From assembly GCA_902627335.1 (NCBI GenBank), contig CACOIV010000001.1:27805-91804 (forward strand): 64,000 nt of DNA, in the 5' to 3' direction. Under the pieces are notes generated by a model. The model searched no databases and was not told the DNA's origin. It was given only the letters and a program-made list of their open reading frames with translations. The translations under genes and the position numbers were made by a program. Source of the stretch: an uncultured Prochlorococcus sp. (GTDB lineage Bacteria; Cyanobacteriota; Cyanobacteriia; PCC-6307; Cyanobiaceae). Positions 51,910 to 62,675 of the stretch are shown in pieces (positions within the stretch are counted from its first letter, which is position 1; every line of letters begins with the position of its first letter).

Positions 51910-52365
51910 ATGAACCATTGTTTAATTCAAGCCAAAGTTAAAACAGAACCTCAAATGCGTTATACAAAAGAGAACCAAACCCCAATTGCTGAAATGGTAG
52001 TAGAAATTAAAGGTTTGCGTGGTGACGACCCATTAAGTGATTTAAAAATCTTAGGCTGGGGAACAATAGCTCAAGAGATGGTAGATAATTTAAAAGAGAG
52101 TCAAAGTGTTGTAATTGAGGGTCGTCTTAGGATGAATAACCTTACAAGAAAAGATGGAACGAAGGAAAAACAAGCAGAACTTACTGCTTCAAGAATCCAT
52201 CATATTACTCTTTCTGAAAATAATTCAATTAAAAAAGACATTGCTCCACTTAATAAAGATTCAAAAGAAGTAACTGATAATAATAATGATTCAAAAAATA
52301 ATTTAGGAAATGAATCTTGGAATTCTTCTCCTCTTGTTCCAGAGGTTGATGAAATACCATTCTAA
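51910..52365 (+). CDS. ssb: Single-stranded DNA-binding protein
   Basis: 151 residues. OB-fold with an N-terminal MNHCLIQAKVKTEP, central LGWGTIAQEM and VVIEGRLR; the linker is Asn/Ser-rich, and the acidic tip EVDEIPF matches the protein-docking end of bacterial SSBs. It is rather divergent, so it may be a second cyanobacterial SSB paralogue. Confidence 0.85.
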   Translation: MNHCLIQAKVKTEPQMRYTKENQTPIAEMVVEIKGLRGDDPLSDLKILGWGTIAQEMVDNLKESQSVVIEGRLRMNNLTRKDGTKEKQAELTASRIHHITLSENNSIKKDIAPLNKDSKEVTDNNNDSKNNLGNESWNSSPLVPEVDEIPF

Positions 52366-52550
52366 TTTTTTTTTATTTCGCTATCAACATCCTTAAGTCT
52401 TAGAATGAGTTTACTGATTTCTCTTTCCAAAGATGCAAGTTCCTTTCTGATCTCAGGCCATTTCCCATTATCAATATTTTTTAGAAGCCAAGATCTCTCA
52501 TTATCTAGCTTTGAAACAAATTTTTCTAAATCTCTATCAGAATCTTGCAT
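52362..52550 (-). CDS. Small coiled-coil protein, unknown
   Basis: 62 residues, nearly all predicted helix with heptad-like leucines (LASLEREISKLILRLKDVD). Its stop overlaps that of ssb by four bases. It has an ATG start and a charge pattern of a real small protein, but no family is recognised. Confidence 0.6.
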   Translation of the reverse strand: MQDSDRDLEKFVSKLDNERSWLLKNIDNGKWPEIRKELASLEREISKLILRLKDVDSEIKKN

Positions 52551-52587
52551 AGTATTTCACTAAACTTTTTCCCTAATACCCAAAAAC

Positions 52588-53124
52588 ATGAAGAAACTAT
52601 ACTCTCCAGCTAATTTGATAATTATAACAGGCGGTTCACTTTCTTTTATTGGGATGACTGCATACTTCACAGACTCAGTGAATTTAAGTGTCCCAACTTT
52701 CTTTTATGGAGTACCAATATTTCTAATTGGCTTGGCTTTAAAAACCACTGAAATACCTCCCGTGCAACTGATTAACAAGGATAAATTTTCCTCAAATAAA
52801 TTTAATAGGCCTGAAGAGCTAACTAATCTTGTCAAAGATGTAACCAAGTGGAGATATGGAATTCAAGCGCATTTAGAATCATCCCTGGAAGCTTTAAATT
52901 TATGGAATTTTGATAATCCTCCTCAATTACTAGAACTTGAAGAAATAACTAAGGATGAAAAAAATGGTCTTAGAATGCATTTTGAGATTAATGCTATACC
53001 TATAGAAGAATGGATTAAAAAGAAAGATAGGATAGAAAGATTTTTTGCTAAAGGTCTTGAATCAGAATTTATATTCAATGACAATGAAACTAAATTAGAC
53101 CTTATCCTGTTTTACAAAATATAA
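52588..53124 (+). CDS. DUF2854-family membrane protein
   Basis: 178 residues; two N-terminal membrane spans (~9-27 and ~35-51) followed by a soluble domain. The segment [20 protein letters not shown] and then [16 protein letters not shown] match the cyanobacterial/plant DUF2854 family from memory. Function unknown; thylakoid location is plausible. Confidence 0.82.
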   Translation: MKKLYSPANLIIITGGSLSFIGMTAYFTDSVNLSVPTFFYGVPIFLIGLALKTTEIPPVQLINKDKFSSNKFNRPEELTNLVKDVTKWRYGIQAHLESSLEALNLWNFDNPPQLLELEEITKDEKNGLRMHFEINAIPIEEWIKKKDRIERFFAKGLESEFIFNDNETKLDLILFYKI

Positions 53125-53168
53125 TAATAGTATTATTACAAAAAATTTTATATCAAAATATTTTTAAA

Positions 53169-54020
53169 ATGGATGATTCACAAAGAGTCTCAATATTAAG
53201 TGAGGCTCTACCCTATATTCAAAGATTTTCTGGTAGAAAAATTGTAATCAAATATGGTGGTTCAGTTATGAATCATCAAATTCTTAGAGATGCTGTATTT
53301 AGAGATATTGCGCTTCTCTCAAGCGTTGGTGTAAGACCAATAATCGTTCATGGAGGTGGACCAGAAATTAATATTTGGTTAAAAAAATTAAATATAGAGC
53401 CAAAATTTGAGAATGGCTTAAGAGTTACGGATGAAAAAACGATGGAAATAGTTGAAATGGTTTTAATGGGCAGAATAAATAAAAAAATAGTTCAAGGAAT
53501 AAATAATACAGGTGCATCAGCTATTGGATTATCTGGATTAGATGGAAATTTAATTAAAGCCAGGAAATTAGAAAGTAAATTACATGGACTTGTTGGTGAT
53601 ATTTCTAAGATAAATTCAAAAATATTAGATCCCATAATTGAGAATGGGCACATCCCTGTAATTTCAAGTATTGGATCGACAAAAGATGGAGTAACTCTTA
53701 ATATTAATGCTGATTATGTTGCAGGAGAGGTAGCTGCCTCAATAAATGCTGAAAAATTAATCCTACTTACCGATACTCCAGGAATTTTAAAAGATATTAA
53801 AGATCATAATAGTCTTATGAAACAAATTAATCTTAAAGAAGCTAGAAAGTTCATAGAAGAAAATATTATTTCAGATGGAATGAAGCCAAAAACTGAATGT
53901 TGTATTAGAGCTTTAGCTCAGGGCATCAAAGCTGCACATATTATTGATGGAAGAATTGAACATGCTCTCTTATTAGAAATCTTCACTAATGCTGGTATCG
54001 GTACAATGATTAATGCATAG
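53169..54020 (+). CDS. argB: Acetylglutamate kinase
   Basis: 283 residues; second step of arginine synthesis and target of PII signalling in cyanobacteria. [24 protein letters not shown] and the C-terminal DGMKPK are signature motifs. The N-terminal helix needed for the hexameric, arginine-inhibited form is present. The next gene starts two bases after its stop. Confidence 0.97.
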   Translation: MDDSQRVSILSEALPYIQRFSGRKIVIKYGGSVMNHQILRDAVFRDIALLSSVGVRPIIVHGGGPEINIWLKKLNIEPKFENGLRVTDEKTMEIVEMVLMGRINKKIVQGINNTGASAIGLSGLDGNLIKARKLESKLHGLVGDISKINSKILDPIIENGHIPVISSIGSTKDGVTLNINADYVAGEVAASINAEKLILLTDTPGILKDIKDHNSLMKQINLKEARKFIEENIISDGMKPKTECCIRALAQGIKAAHIIDGRIEHALLLEIFTNAGIGTMINA

Positions 54021-54022
54021 TA

Positions 54023-55129
54023 ATGAGTAACTATAAGCAATTTATAAAAGAGGCGGAACTTGCTTTAAGCAAAGGCGAATATAATTTATGTATTGAAATT
54101 CTATATCCTCAAATAGATTCTTTTAAAGTAAATACTCTTGAGGGCAATAATATTAGAATGTTGCTTATTACAGCCTTAAGCGGAGTAAATAGGAATGAAG
54201 AGGCAATAGATTTATGTAAGCCATTAACAAAATCAAAATATTCCAACACTAGAGACGAAGCGCTATCCCTCATGCAAATATTAAAATCCCCTAATCTGCA
54301 AATACCTGAAAATTGGAATATAAAATTTGAAAGTAATCTTATTACGGAGAAAAGTTCATCTCTTCCACAAAAAGTTTTAAAAAATTCTCTTAAAGAAGAG
54401 AAATATATAAATATTACAGATAATCCAACAGGAGAAACAAAATCTTTTCAAAAAGGTTTTATTATATTTACTTTTTTTTTACTATTAATATTGTTAACTC
54501 TTTTAAGTGGTTGTGTAAAAATTGATAACTCATTAGATCTCAGAGATCTTGATGCCTTAAATATAGATTTACGAATAGAAAATAAATATATAAATAAAAT
54601 ACCTTGGCAAATTAAATTAGAGGAAAAATTTAAAGAAAATTTTTCAAATAATCAACTTACAATTGATGATAAAAAATTACTACTGATTAAGAAAAATTTA
54701 AAAATTAATGATGCTGAATTATATATTAATAAAATTCTAAAAATAATTTCAACGACAATTAATATCGACTTAAAAGATATTACAATCAATTATTTAAAAA
54801 AGAACTATTTATTATTAGAAAAACGAAGTTTCCAAATAAATTATGATCTAATTAATCTTAATAAAATTGATGATTTAGAAGTAAATATAAATATAATAAA
54901 TCCCTCTAGGACTCATATATTAAATAAAAATGATCAGATTTCTACTAATAAAAATATTATTTACTGGCAATTAATTCCAGGAAGCAACAATACTATTGAA
55001 TTCTCTTATTGGTATTGGAATAAATTTATATTAGGAACATCAATTGTAATTTTTTTAGTAATTATCGCCTACTATATTCGAAGAAATAGATTTGAAATTG
55101 GTTCAAATTTACCTGAATTACCTTCTTAA
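54023..55129 (+). CDS. DUF3153-like membrane protein with N-terminal helical-repeat extension
   Basis: 368 residues. The first ~110 residues are soluble and helical, resembling TPR repeats (AELALSKGEYNLCIEIL and the following pairs). A span at ~149-167 ends in LLSGC, identical in form to a lipobox, then a ~165-residue domain like DUF3153, and a second span (~338-355). In ordinary DUF3153 proteins the LSGC is at the N-terminus, so this looks like a fusion. Stops overlap with priA. Confidence 0.75.
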   Translation: MSNYKQFIKEAELALSKGEYNLCIEILYPQIDSFKVNTLEGNNIRMLLITALSGVNRNEEAIDLCKPLTKSKYSNTRDEALSLMQILKSPNLQIPENWNIKFESNLITEKSSSLPQKVLKNSLKEEKYINITDNPTGETKSFQKGFIIFTFFLLLILLTLLSGCVKIDNSLDLRDLDALNIDLRIENKYINKIPWQIKLEEKFKENFSNNQLTIDDKKLLLIKKNLKINDAELYINKILKIISTTINIDLKDITINYLKKNYLLLEKRSFQINYDLINLNKIDDLEVNINIINPSRTHILNKNDQISTNKNIIYWQLIPGSNNTIEFSYWYWNKFILGTSIVIFLVIIAYYIRRNRFEIGSNLPELPS

Positions 55130-57387
55130 ATTTCTACAGGATTAATATCAATTGTTAAAAAAGTATTTATTGGGATAAAGTCCCATAGAGATTTTTCCTT
55201 CGGAATTGGCAATTCCGTTTTATCTGGACCATAAATTAATATTTGCCATCTAAACTTTTTACCAATTTTCGGGATCATACTAGGAGCAGGTCCTATCAAA
55301 CTCCATTTTTTTTTCAAACACAAAGGTGTTAAATATTCTGATAATTTATTAGCAGTTTGTTCTGTTAGGGCATTATCGAAACCTGATATCTTTAAGAGGC
55401 AAACTCTACAAAAAGGAAATAAATTTAATTCTTCTCTTAATTTCAAACTTTCATTTAAAAAACTCTCATAATCCCTTTTTTTTAGAAATGAAATTACAGG
55501 ATGACTAGGTTGATATGTTTGAAGAATTACCTTACCTTCCTTATCTGCTCTACCTGATCTCCCAGCCAACTGAAGAAATAATTGTAATGCCTTTTCTTCT
55601 GTTGCCAAATCAGGACGGTTAAGTATGCTATCTGAAGCGAGTAGAACTGAAAGAGTAACATTTGGAATATCAATACCTTTAGCAAGCATTTGCGTTCCTA
55701 CAATGACATCTGCATTACCCTCAGAAAATTGAGCAAGAATTTTCCTATGCCCCTCTTTCCCCGAGGTAGTATCTCTATCAAATCTTAGTAGTTTTAATTC
55801 AGGCATTTCCTCTTTCAAGAATTCAACAACTTTCTGGGTCCCTATTCCAAATGGCTTAAAAGCATTTGAGTGGCAATCAGGACAAAAATTTATATACTGA
55901 CTTTTAAAATCACACCAATGACAATTAAGCCATTTTTTACCTTTTTTACCAATATGAACTGTTAAAGCAGTATCACAATTTGGACAATTAACAACAAAAC
56001 CGCAATTTCGACAACTAAGAAATCCGTTATATCCTCTTCTTGGGACTAAGATAATTGCCTGTTCTTTTTTCTCTTTCAAATTTCTAAGTGATTTAAAAAG
56101 TTCTTTACTAAAAATTTTTTTATTTCCTTTTTTAAATTCATCTCGCATATCTATCACCTTTATTTCTGGAACTTTGGCAACTGATATCCTTTCTTTCATT
56201 CTTGCTAACTTAAACTTATTTTCATATTTAACTTGCTTCCAGGTCTTAAGAGAAGGGGTAGCACTTCCAAATATAATTTTAGCTCCACCTCTTTTTGCTC
56301 TATCTAAGGCTAGTTCTCTTGCGTCGTAACATGGCATAGGAGTCTCTTGTTTATAAGAGTTATCATGTTCTTCGTCAATTATTATCACCCCAAGATTTCT
56401 TATAGGCAAAAATATCGATGATCTAGTCCCAATTACAATTAAAGGTTCTTTCTCTTCCAATATTTTTCTCCAAACCAATTGACGTTGTTTTGAGGAACAA
56501 TTACTGTGATATTCAAAAATATTTTTTTTAAATCTATTAGAAAATCTGTCAATTAATTGAGGAATTAAACCAATTTCTGGGGCCATGATTAGGCAACTTT
56601 TATTTTGTTCTAAAAAACTTTTACTAATTCTTAAATATATTTCTGTCTTTCCAGAACCAGTTTCTCCCCATAATAGTAAAGATTCCCCTTCCCTCATTTC
56701 TTTTATTTTTGATATTGCTTCTTTTTGTTGATAAGTAAGTGAAGGAATTTGATTATCTTTAGAATTATTTTTAAATAAAGTCAAAGGTAAACTATCTATT
56801 TTTGATCGACTTATTTTTTTGATCAAATTCTTTTTAATTAATGAATTAATTAAGGTTGAGCTAAATCCAGATTTTATTAAGTCACTTTGCCAAAAACCGT
56901 CCTGAGAGTTGATTTTTTGAATTAGTAATAATTGTTTATTGGTTAAATCCTTATATTGATTATTTAAATTAGGAGTTATTGCTATCCAGAAATTTGAAGA
57001 AATCCTCTTATTATTTACGTTTGATTTACTAAACCAACCTGGAGGTAAAGCTGTTTTAAACATTTTTATAATATTTACCTTATGGTCAAAAGCTATATCC
57101 TCTATCCAATCACTCCACCATTTATAAAAAACTTTTTTTTGAATAATTCTTTCGATGAAAGAATATTTAAATGCAGTATTGAAATTGAATATTTCTGTAC
57201 ATAAGCTTTCTTTAATAACTAATCCCGTAATCACTCTACCTTTAATTTTTACTAGAACAATATCCCCAATTTCTACACCTAAAAAATTTCCATCTATATA
57301 ATCAAAACTGTTGCTATCTCTACCGAAATCGATCAAAACACTATAAACTTTTGAATGTTGACTTAGATTATTAGTTGCGAGCTTCAA
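55126..57387 (-). CDS. priA: Primosomal helicase PriA
   Basis: 753 residues; restarts stalled replication forks. An N-terminal 3'-end-binding domain, Walker A GETGSGKTEIYLR, DEEH box in VIIDEEHD, and a zinc region with eight cysteines (CRNCGFVVNCPNC, CHWC, CPDC). Helicase motifs GTQMLAKGID and QLAGRSGR are present. Its start overlaps the end of the small gene upstream by 17 bases. Confidence 0.95.
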   Translation of the reverse strand: MKLATNNLSQHSKVYSVLIDFGRDSNSFDYIDGNFLGVEIGDIVLVKIKGRVITGLVIKESLCTEIFNFNTAFKYSFIERIIQKKVFYKWWSDWIEDIAFDHKVNIIKMFKTALPPGWFSKSNVNNKRISSNFWIAITPNLNNQYKDLTNKQLLLIQKINSQDGFWQSDLIKSGFSSTLINSLIKKNLIKKISRSKIDSLPLTLFKNNSKDNQIPSLTYQQKEAISKIKEMREGESLLLWGETGSGKTEIYLRISKSFLEQNKSCLIMAPEIGLIPQLIDRFSNRFKKNIFEYHSNCSSKQRQLVWRKILEEKEPLIVIGTRSSIFLPIRNLGVIIIDEEHDNSYKQETPMPCYDARELALDRAKRGGAKIIFGSATPSLKTWKQVKYENKFKLARMKERISVAKVPEIKVIDMRDEFKKGNKKIFSKELFKSLRNLKEKKEQAIILVPRRGYNGFLSCRNCGFVVNCPNCDTALTVHIGKKGKKWLNCHWCDFKSQYINFCPDCHSNAFKPFGIGTQKVVEFLKEEMPELKLLRFDRDTTSGKEGHRKILAQFSEGNADVIVGTQMLAKGIDIPNVTLSVLLASDSILNRPDLATEEKALQLFLQLAGRSGRADKEGKVILQTYQPSHPVISFLKKRDYESFLNESLKLREELNLFPFCRVCLLKISGFDNALTEQTANKLSEYLTPLCLKKKWSLIGPAPSMIPKIGKKFRWQILIYGPDKTELPIPKEKSLWDFIPINTFLTIDINPVEI

Positions 57388-57574
57388 AACTTTTTCTTAG
57401 TATTGGATTGTTGAACATTCCACAAAGTGTTTTTTGCACATTGTCCGCATCAAGTTCTAAGGGAAGACATGAAGCTCTGATCAATGAATATAATTCAAAT
57501 TGATCTGCCAGTCTGAGAAAGCCCAAAACTTTTTGCTCTAGGTAATTTATAACACTAATTAATTTTTTCAACAT
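57371..57574 (-). CDS. Small cyanobacterial protein upstream of priA
   Basis: 67 residues from the ATG at 57574 (MLKKLISVINYLEQK); the frame is open to 57619. Mostly helical and soluble, with one Cys pair (RASCLPL, LCGMF). No known family. Overlaps the priA start by 17 bases. Confidence 0.6.
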   Translation of the reverse strand: MLKKLISVINYLEQKVLGFLRLADQFELYSLIRASCLPLELDADNVQKTLCGMFNNPILRKSFEARN

Positions 57575-57698
57575 TTTACAAGCACTTTTTTTAATCAAAA
57601 TCTTTGTGAATAGATACACTCGTTCTCAAAGCAACTTTTTACTACTAAATGTGCGAAATTGCCGTAATTAAAGTTTTATTTAGTTAAATTCACCATAG

Positions 57699-57705
57699 AA
57701 AGGAG
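57699..57705 (+). promoter_or_regulatory. Strong ribosome-binding site of the sigma gene
   Basis: AAAGGAG six bases before the ATG at 57712, one of few full Shine-Dalgarno sites in the window. Confidence 0.8.
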
Positions 57706-57711
57706 TCTATT

Positions 57712-58869
57712 ATGTGTCCTATAGCTGCAGAGTCAAAAAATTCAAAGTCACGTTCTAAGAAAAAGGTAATTAAAAATATTAACCCAACTGCAGAAATAGA
57801 AGTAAACAATAATAACTCTGAGAAAGTAATCAATAATGATAGTGAATTAGAAAATAATAATCACAATCCTTCTGAAGATGACGAAAAAAATCTAGCAAAT
57901 ATAAAACTTGGACCAAAAGGAATTTATACAGAAGATTCAATAAGAGTATATTTACAAGAGATTGGAAGAATAAGATTATTAAGACCTGATGAGGAAATTG
58001 AACTTGCAAGAAAAATTGCAGACTTACTCCAACTTGAAGAATTAGCTACCCAGTATGAATCGGAAAAGGGTCATTTCCCTTCTGTAAGAGAGTGGGCGGA
58101 GCTAATTGATATGCCTCTTTCTAAATTTAGAAGAAGATTACTATTGGGAAGAAGAGCTAAAGAAAAAATGGTTCAATCTAATTTAAGACTAGTAGTTTCA
58201 ATTGCTAAAAAATATATGAATCGAGGTTTATCATTTCAAGATTTAATCCAAGAAGGGAGTTTAGGGCTTATTAGAGCAGCTGAAAAATTTGATCATGAGA
58301 AAGGATATAAATTCTCTACTTATGCCACATGGTGGATTCGCCAGGCAATTACAAGAGCTATTGCTGATCAAAGTAGAACAATTAGATTACCCGTTCACTT
58401 ATATGAAACTATATCCAGAATAAAAAAAACCACCAAAGTATTAAGTCAAGAATTTGGCCGAAAACCCAGTGAAGAAGAGATAGCTGAAAGTATGGAAATG
58501 ACCATTGAGAAATTAAGATTCATAGCTAAAAGTGCCCAACTACCTATTTCTTTAGAAACTCCTATTGGCAAAGAAGAGGATTCAAGGTTAGGAGATTTTA
58601 TTGAAGCTGATATAGAGAATCCAGAACAGGATGTATCTAAAACCTTATTAAGGGAAGATTTAGAAGGTGTTTTAGCAACTTTAAGTCCTAGAGAGAGAGA
58701 TGTTCTTAGACTTCGTTATGGTATAGATGATGGAAGGATGAAAACACTTGAAGAGATCGGACAGATTTTTGATGTTACAAGAGAAAGAATAAGGCAGATA
58801 GAAGCAAAAGCTCTCAGAAAATTAAGGCATCCAAATAGAAATGGGGTTTTAAAAGAATATATAAAATAA
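57712..58869 (+). CDS. sigA: Principal RNA polymerase sigma factor (group 1 sigma-70)
   Basis: 385 residues. A ~65-residue disordered N-terminus, region 1.2 ([18 protein letters not shown]), region 2 with [24 protein letters not shown] and [15 protein letters not shown], region 3, and region 4 with [19 protein letters not shown] and the [17 protein letters not shown] helix. The full -10/-35 recognition set and the highly conserved region 1.2-2 favour the housekeeping sigma. Confidence 0.94.
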   Translation: MCPIAAESKNSKSRSKKKVIKNINPTAEIEVNNNNSEKVINNDSELENNNHNPSEDDEKNLANIKLGPKGIYTEDSIRVYLQEIGRIRLLRPDEEIELARKIADLLQLEELATQYESEKGHFPSVREWAELIDMPLSKFRRRLLLGRRAKEKMVQSNLRLVVSIAKKYMNRGLSFQDLIQEGSLGLIRAAEKFDHEKGYKFSTYATWWIRQAITRAIADQSRTIRLPVHLYETISRIKKTTKVLSQEFGRKPSEEEIAESMEMTIEKLRFIAKSAQLPISLETPIGKEEDSRLGDFIEADIENPEQDVSKTLLREDLEGVLATLSPRERDVLRLRYGIDDGRMKTLEEIGQIFDVTRERIRQIEAKALRKLRHPNRNGVLKEYIK

Positions 58870-58957
58870 TAAAATTAATTTATCTTCATTAAGTTGCAAA
58901 CTGATATTGATAAATTTGTGCTTCTTTCTTTTAATCTAAAATAAATTAATATTTTTA

Positions 58958-59902
58958 ATGGCTATTTCAAAAATAAGAATTGCAACTAGAAGAAGTAAGT
59001 TAGCTATGGTGCAAACTTTATGGGTAAAGGAGGAATTAGAGAAAAATATACCAAATATAGAGGTTGATATTGAAGCAATGGCAACTCAAGGAGATAAAAT
59101 TCTTGATGTCGCTTTAGCGAAAATTGGAGATAAAGGATTATTTACTAAAGAACTCGAAACTCAAATGCTTGAAGATAAAGCTGATATTGCAGTTCATTCA
59201 TTAAAGGATTTACCAACTAATTTGCCTAAGGGTCTAACTTTAGGATGTATTACTAAAAGAGAGGATCCTTCTGATGCACTTGTTATTAATAAGAAAAATG
59301 AGTCTTATAAATTAGAGAGTTTGCCACCAGGATCAATTGTTGGGACAAGTTCACTTAGAAGACTTGCACAATTAAAATTTTATTATCCTAATCTTATTTT
59401 TAAAGATATAAGAGGAAATGTAATTACTCGTTTAGAAAAGTTAGACTCAGGAGAGTTTGACTGTATTATTCTTGCTGCAGCAGGATTAAAAAGGTTGGGA
59501 TTTGAATCAAGAATACATCAATTAATTCCTAGTGAGATTTCTCTACATGCTGTAGGCCAAGGAGCATTAGGGATTGAATGTAAATCAGATAATGATGATG
59601 TTTTAAAAATGATTGAAGTTCTAACTCATGAAGAGACAAGTAAAAGATGCTTAGCAGAGAGATCATTTTTAAGAGAATTAGAGGGCGGTTGCCAAGTACC
59701 TATAGGAGTTAATAGTGCAATACAAAATAACCAAATACTTCTTACTGGAATGGTAGCTTCTATTGATGGAAAGAAACTTATTAGAGATAAATCATTTGGC
59801 CCTTCAACAGATCCTGAAAGCGTTGGGAAAGATCTCGCAAATAAACTAAAAATGCAAGGAGCTGAAAAGATTCTAGAAGAAATATTTAATGAATATAGAT
59901 AG
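58958..59902 (+). CDS. hemC: Porphobilinogen deaminase
   Basis: 314 residues; polymerises four porphobilinogens to hydroxymethylbilane. [11 protein letters not shown] at the start, [20 protein letters not shown] and the cofactor-linking Cys (~245) in [11 protein letters not shown] are all present. It supplies tetrapyrrole for chlorophyll, haem and cobalamin, for which several genes lie in this window. Confidence 0.97.
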   Translation: MAISKIRIATRRSKLAMVQTLWVKEELEKNIPNIEVDIEAMATQGDKILDVALAKIGDKGLFTKELETQMLEDKADIAVHSLKDLPTNLPKGLTLGCITKREDPSDALVINKKNESYKLESLPPGSIVGTSSLRRLAQLKFYYPNLIFKDIRGNVITRLEKLDSGEFDCIILAAAGLKRLGFESRIHQLIPSEISLHAVGQGALGIECKSDNDDVLKMIEVLTHEETSKRCLAERSFLRELEGGCQVPIGVNSAIQNNQILLTGMVASIDGKKLIRDKSFGPSTDPESVGKDLANKLKMQGAEKILEEIFNEYR

Positions 59903-59915
59903 AAGAGCTATTGAA

Positions 59916-60503
59916 TTAATCAACTAATTTAGGTTCAATTTCATTTTTATATCTTTCCTGGCAATCTTCTATGGTTTTGATTGCATCTGCAATACCAAAA
60001 AAGCCATTTACTCTACATGTTCCTGGTTTTTTTAAATCTTTATAATGCTCCCAATAATACTTTGTTTCTTTTAGCCAGTGTTCGCCAAGATCGTTAAAAG
60101 TTTTAATATGATCTACCCTTTTATCGTCTGATAAAACAGCTATTACCTTATCATCAACTTCTCCTCCATCATCAAATTTCATAACTCCAATTATTCTGGC
60201 TTCAACAATTGATCCTGGAATTAAAGGTTCAGTCACAGAGACTATTTCAATATCCAATGGATCGCCGTCCTCATCCCAAGTTCTTGGGATACAACCATAA
60301 GCAAATGGATAAGCCAAAGATGAGTATCCAACTCTATCAAGCTTGAGATGACCAGTTTCAGTTATTAATTCATACTTATTGATTGTATTTGAATTTAATT
60401 CAATAATTGTATTGACAATTGTTTTTTCTTCATTTGCAAAAGGGTCTAAAATATGAAGAAGATTGGGAGTGCTTTTGCTTGGAGGTTGACTAAGATTTGC
60501 CAT
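59916..60503 (-). CDS. Inorganic pyrophosphatase, family I, intact active site
   Basis: 195 residues with a ~30-residue N-terminal extension. Active-site motif EDGDPLD (Asp79, Asp81, Asp84), metal/phosphate ligands in DDGGEVDDK and HYKDLKKP are all canonical. It is only distantly similar to the homologue at 44684-45232, which has lost key residues, so this copy may carry the main soluble pyrophosphatase activity. It converges with hemC, 13 bases apart. Confidence 0.9.
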   Translation of the reverse strand: MANLSQPPSKSTPNLLHILDPFANEEKTIVNTIIELNSNTINKYELITETGHLKLDRVGYSSLAYPFAYGCIPRTWDEDGDPLDIEIVSVTEPLIPGSIVEARIIGVMKFDDGGEVDDKVIAVLSDDKRVDHIKTFNDLGEHWLKETKYYWEHYKDLKKPGTCRVNGFFGIADAIKTIEDCQERYKNEIEPKLVD

Positions 60504-60577
60504 ATACTTTTTAATTTATAACTATTTTACAACTTATCTTTAGTAATCAATCTTTGAAAGTTATTAATCAAAATATT

Positions 60578-62077
60578 TTAATTTAATTGATCAATTTTAT
60601 GATTAAGATAATCAAGAAAAAAACTAGATGAGAGCTCATTTCCACTAACTTTTTTAACTAATTCCATAGCATTTAATGATCTTCCATGACAATGAACATT
60701 TTTTTTCAACCAATTAATAATTATTTGATAATCATTTTTTTCAATTAATTGATCAATTAACCCGATTTCATTTTCTAATTGGTTAGTTAATTGTGCACTT
60801 ATGAGATGACCAATCAAATATGAAGGGAAATAGCCAAAAGCACCTTCACTCCAATGTACATCTTGTAAACATCCTTCTACATCGCTGCAAGGCTCAACAC
60901 CTAAAAGTTTCTTATATTTTTTATTCCATTCAAAGGGAAGATCTTTTGCCATTAGATTTCCTTCAATCAATTCAATTTCAAGCTCAGTTCTAATTAAAAT
61001 ATGCATCCCATAACTAAGTTCATCAGCTTCTACTCTATTTAATCCTGGTTTAATAATATTCATCGATTTCCATAAATCCTCATAATGTTTAAAAGGACAT
61101 CCACTCTTTAGAAAATCCTGAAAGAAACTTCTTGCGAAAGCTTTTGACTTTACTATCCTATTTTCCCAAAATAATGATTGACTCTCATGCACTGCCATAG
61201 AAGTTGCTTGTCCCAGGGGCCAGGCAAACCACTGATGAGTTTCATTAGGCAAACCTTGTTCATAAATAGAGTGCCCCCATTCATGAGCAGTAGCTAAAAA
61301 ACTTGAAAATGGTTCACCTTTTACTACTCTAGTTGTAATCCTGAAATCCTTTGGTCCCAAAGTTATGGAAAATGGATGCGGAGATTCAGCAATTGCAACC
61401 AAATCCTCATTACGTCCAAAATTATCCAGTAATTTATTGCAAAGAAATTTTTGGGTGTCGGAATCAATATCCCATTTTTTATTATCAACTTCTTTTATTT
61501 TCTGAAGCATTAATGGTATAGATTCTTTTAAGGGATTAAAAATATTGAATAGCCACTCTTTGTTAATATCAGGTTCATACGGTTGAGCTAAAGTCTCCCA
61601 TGGGCTCAATTTATCTGAAAGTTGATTAGCTTCTTCTCTACGTAAAATTATCAATTGTTCAAAATATGGCAGAAAGATTTCAAAGTCAGAATTTTTTTTA
61701 GCTTGTTGCCAACTTTCATATCCTTGAGATTTTGCTCTTGCTAAATTTGTTACCAATTTAGGATCTAACTTTCTTTGCCTATCAAATTCTTTATTAAGTA
61801 ATTCTATATTCTTTTTTTTTGCACTATTTTCAGCATTCAAAAATTCTGATGATTCATTCAACTCACTTTTAGCTGAATTTATTAAATTTAAAAATTCATC
61901 ACTAGAATTTCTAGCATGTAAGATCTTCGCTAAATAAGTAAGTTGCTCTCCTCTCCAAGAGGAACCCTCCTTTGGCATTCCAGTATTTTGATCCCAATAA
62001 AGAGTACTCTGGATCGAACCCAAAATCTGAGTGTCTTTTAAGTAAGCTCCTAATTTGTTCCAATTTGAATTTTTCAA
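60578..62077 (-). CDS. Thermostable-type carboxypeptidase (M32 family)
   Basis: 499 residues, all-helical metallocarboxypeptidase of the Taq type. The zinc motif HEWGH lies at ~264-268, followed by ESQSLFWEN with the third ligand Glu, and further conserved blocks (RVEADELSYG, DVHWSEGAFGYFPSYLIG). It probably trims peptide C-termini in the cytoplasm. Confidence 0.95.
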   Translation of the reverse strand: MKNSNWNKLGAYLKDTQILGSIQSTLYWDQNTGMPKEGSSWRGEQLTYLAKILHARNSSDEFLNLINSAKSELNESSEFLNAENSAKKKNIELLNKEFDRQRKLDPKLVTNLARAKSQGYESWQQAKKNSDFEIFLPYFEQLIILRREEANQLSDKLSPWETLAQPYEPDINKEWLFNIFNPLKESIPLMLQKIKEVDNKKWDIDSDTQKFLCNKLLDNFGRNEDLVAIAESPHPFSITLGPKDFRITTRVVKGEPFSSFLATAHEWGHSIYEQGLPNETHQWFAWPLGQATSMAVHESQSLFWENRIVKSKAFARSFFQDFLKSGCPFKHYEDLWKSMNIIKPGLNRVEADELSYGMHILIRTELEIELIEGNLMAKDLPFEWNKKYKKLLGVEPCSDVEGCLQDVHWSEGAFGYFPSYLIGHLISAQLTNQLENEIGLIDQLIEKNDYQIIINWLKKNVHCHGRSLNAMELVKKVSGNELSSSFFLDYLNHKIDQLN

Positions 62078-62181
62078 GAAAATCTCCCTGTAGAATTATA
62101 TTTTAAGATAATTTTTTATGGTGAGTATTAATTTTAAAACTATATTATAAGAAGCTCAAAAATAATTTTATTTAATTACTG

Positions 62182-62652
62182 ATGGAACAAATTTTTTCAA
62201 CTTTGCAGATCAAATCATCAGGACAAGGTTTGATAGATATTACCTCATTTATTACTAAATTTATTAAAGAAAATAAGCTAAAAAATGGATTAATTGTTTT
62301 AAATATAATGCACACTAGTTGTAGTTTGATTGTTAACGAAAATGCTGATCGAAATGTTCTTAAAGATTTAGAAAAATATATTAATTCAATAGTTCCATTT
62401 AATTCATATCATGATTTAACTAAAGAAAGAAATGAGATTTCATATAAGCATTATCAAGAAGGTGAAGATGATATGCCAGCTCATATTAAGACTGCCCTAA
62501 CTAATACATCTTTGTCCTTCAGTATCCAAAATGAAAAACTTATGTTAGGTACTTGGCAAGGTATTTATCTCTGGGAGCATAGATTTGGAAATAATATAAG
62601 AAAAATAAATATTCATGCAATTGGTGAAATTAAAAAAAATATTTACAATTAA
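62182..62652 (+). CDS. YjbQ/UPF0047 family protein
   Basis: 156 residues. HTSCSLIVNENAD, the downstream EGEDDMPAHIKTAL, and GTWQGIYLWEHR form the family metal-site triad. Some members show weak thiamine-phosphate synthase activity; the true role is unsettled. Followed by the pterin dehydratase, 23 bases downstream. Confidence 0.92.
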   Translation: MEQIFSTLQIKSSGQGLIDITSFITKFIKENKLKNGLIVLNIMHTSCSLIVNENADRNVLKDLEKYINSIVPFNSYHDLTKERNEISYKHYQEGEDDMPAHIKTALTNTSLSFSIQNEKLMLGTWQGIYLWEHRFGNNIRKINIHAIGEIKKNIYN

Positions 62653-62675
62653 AAAAGAAATCAAATAAATTAAAA

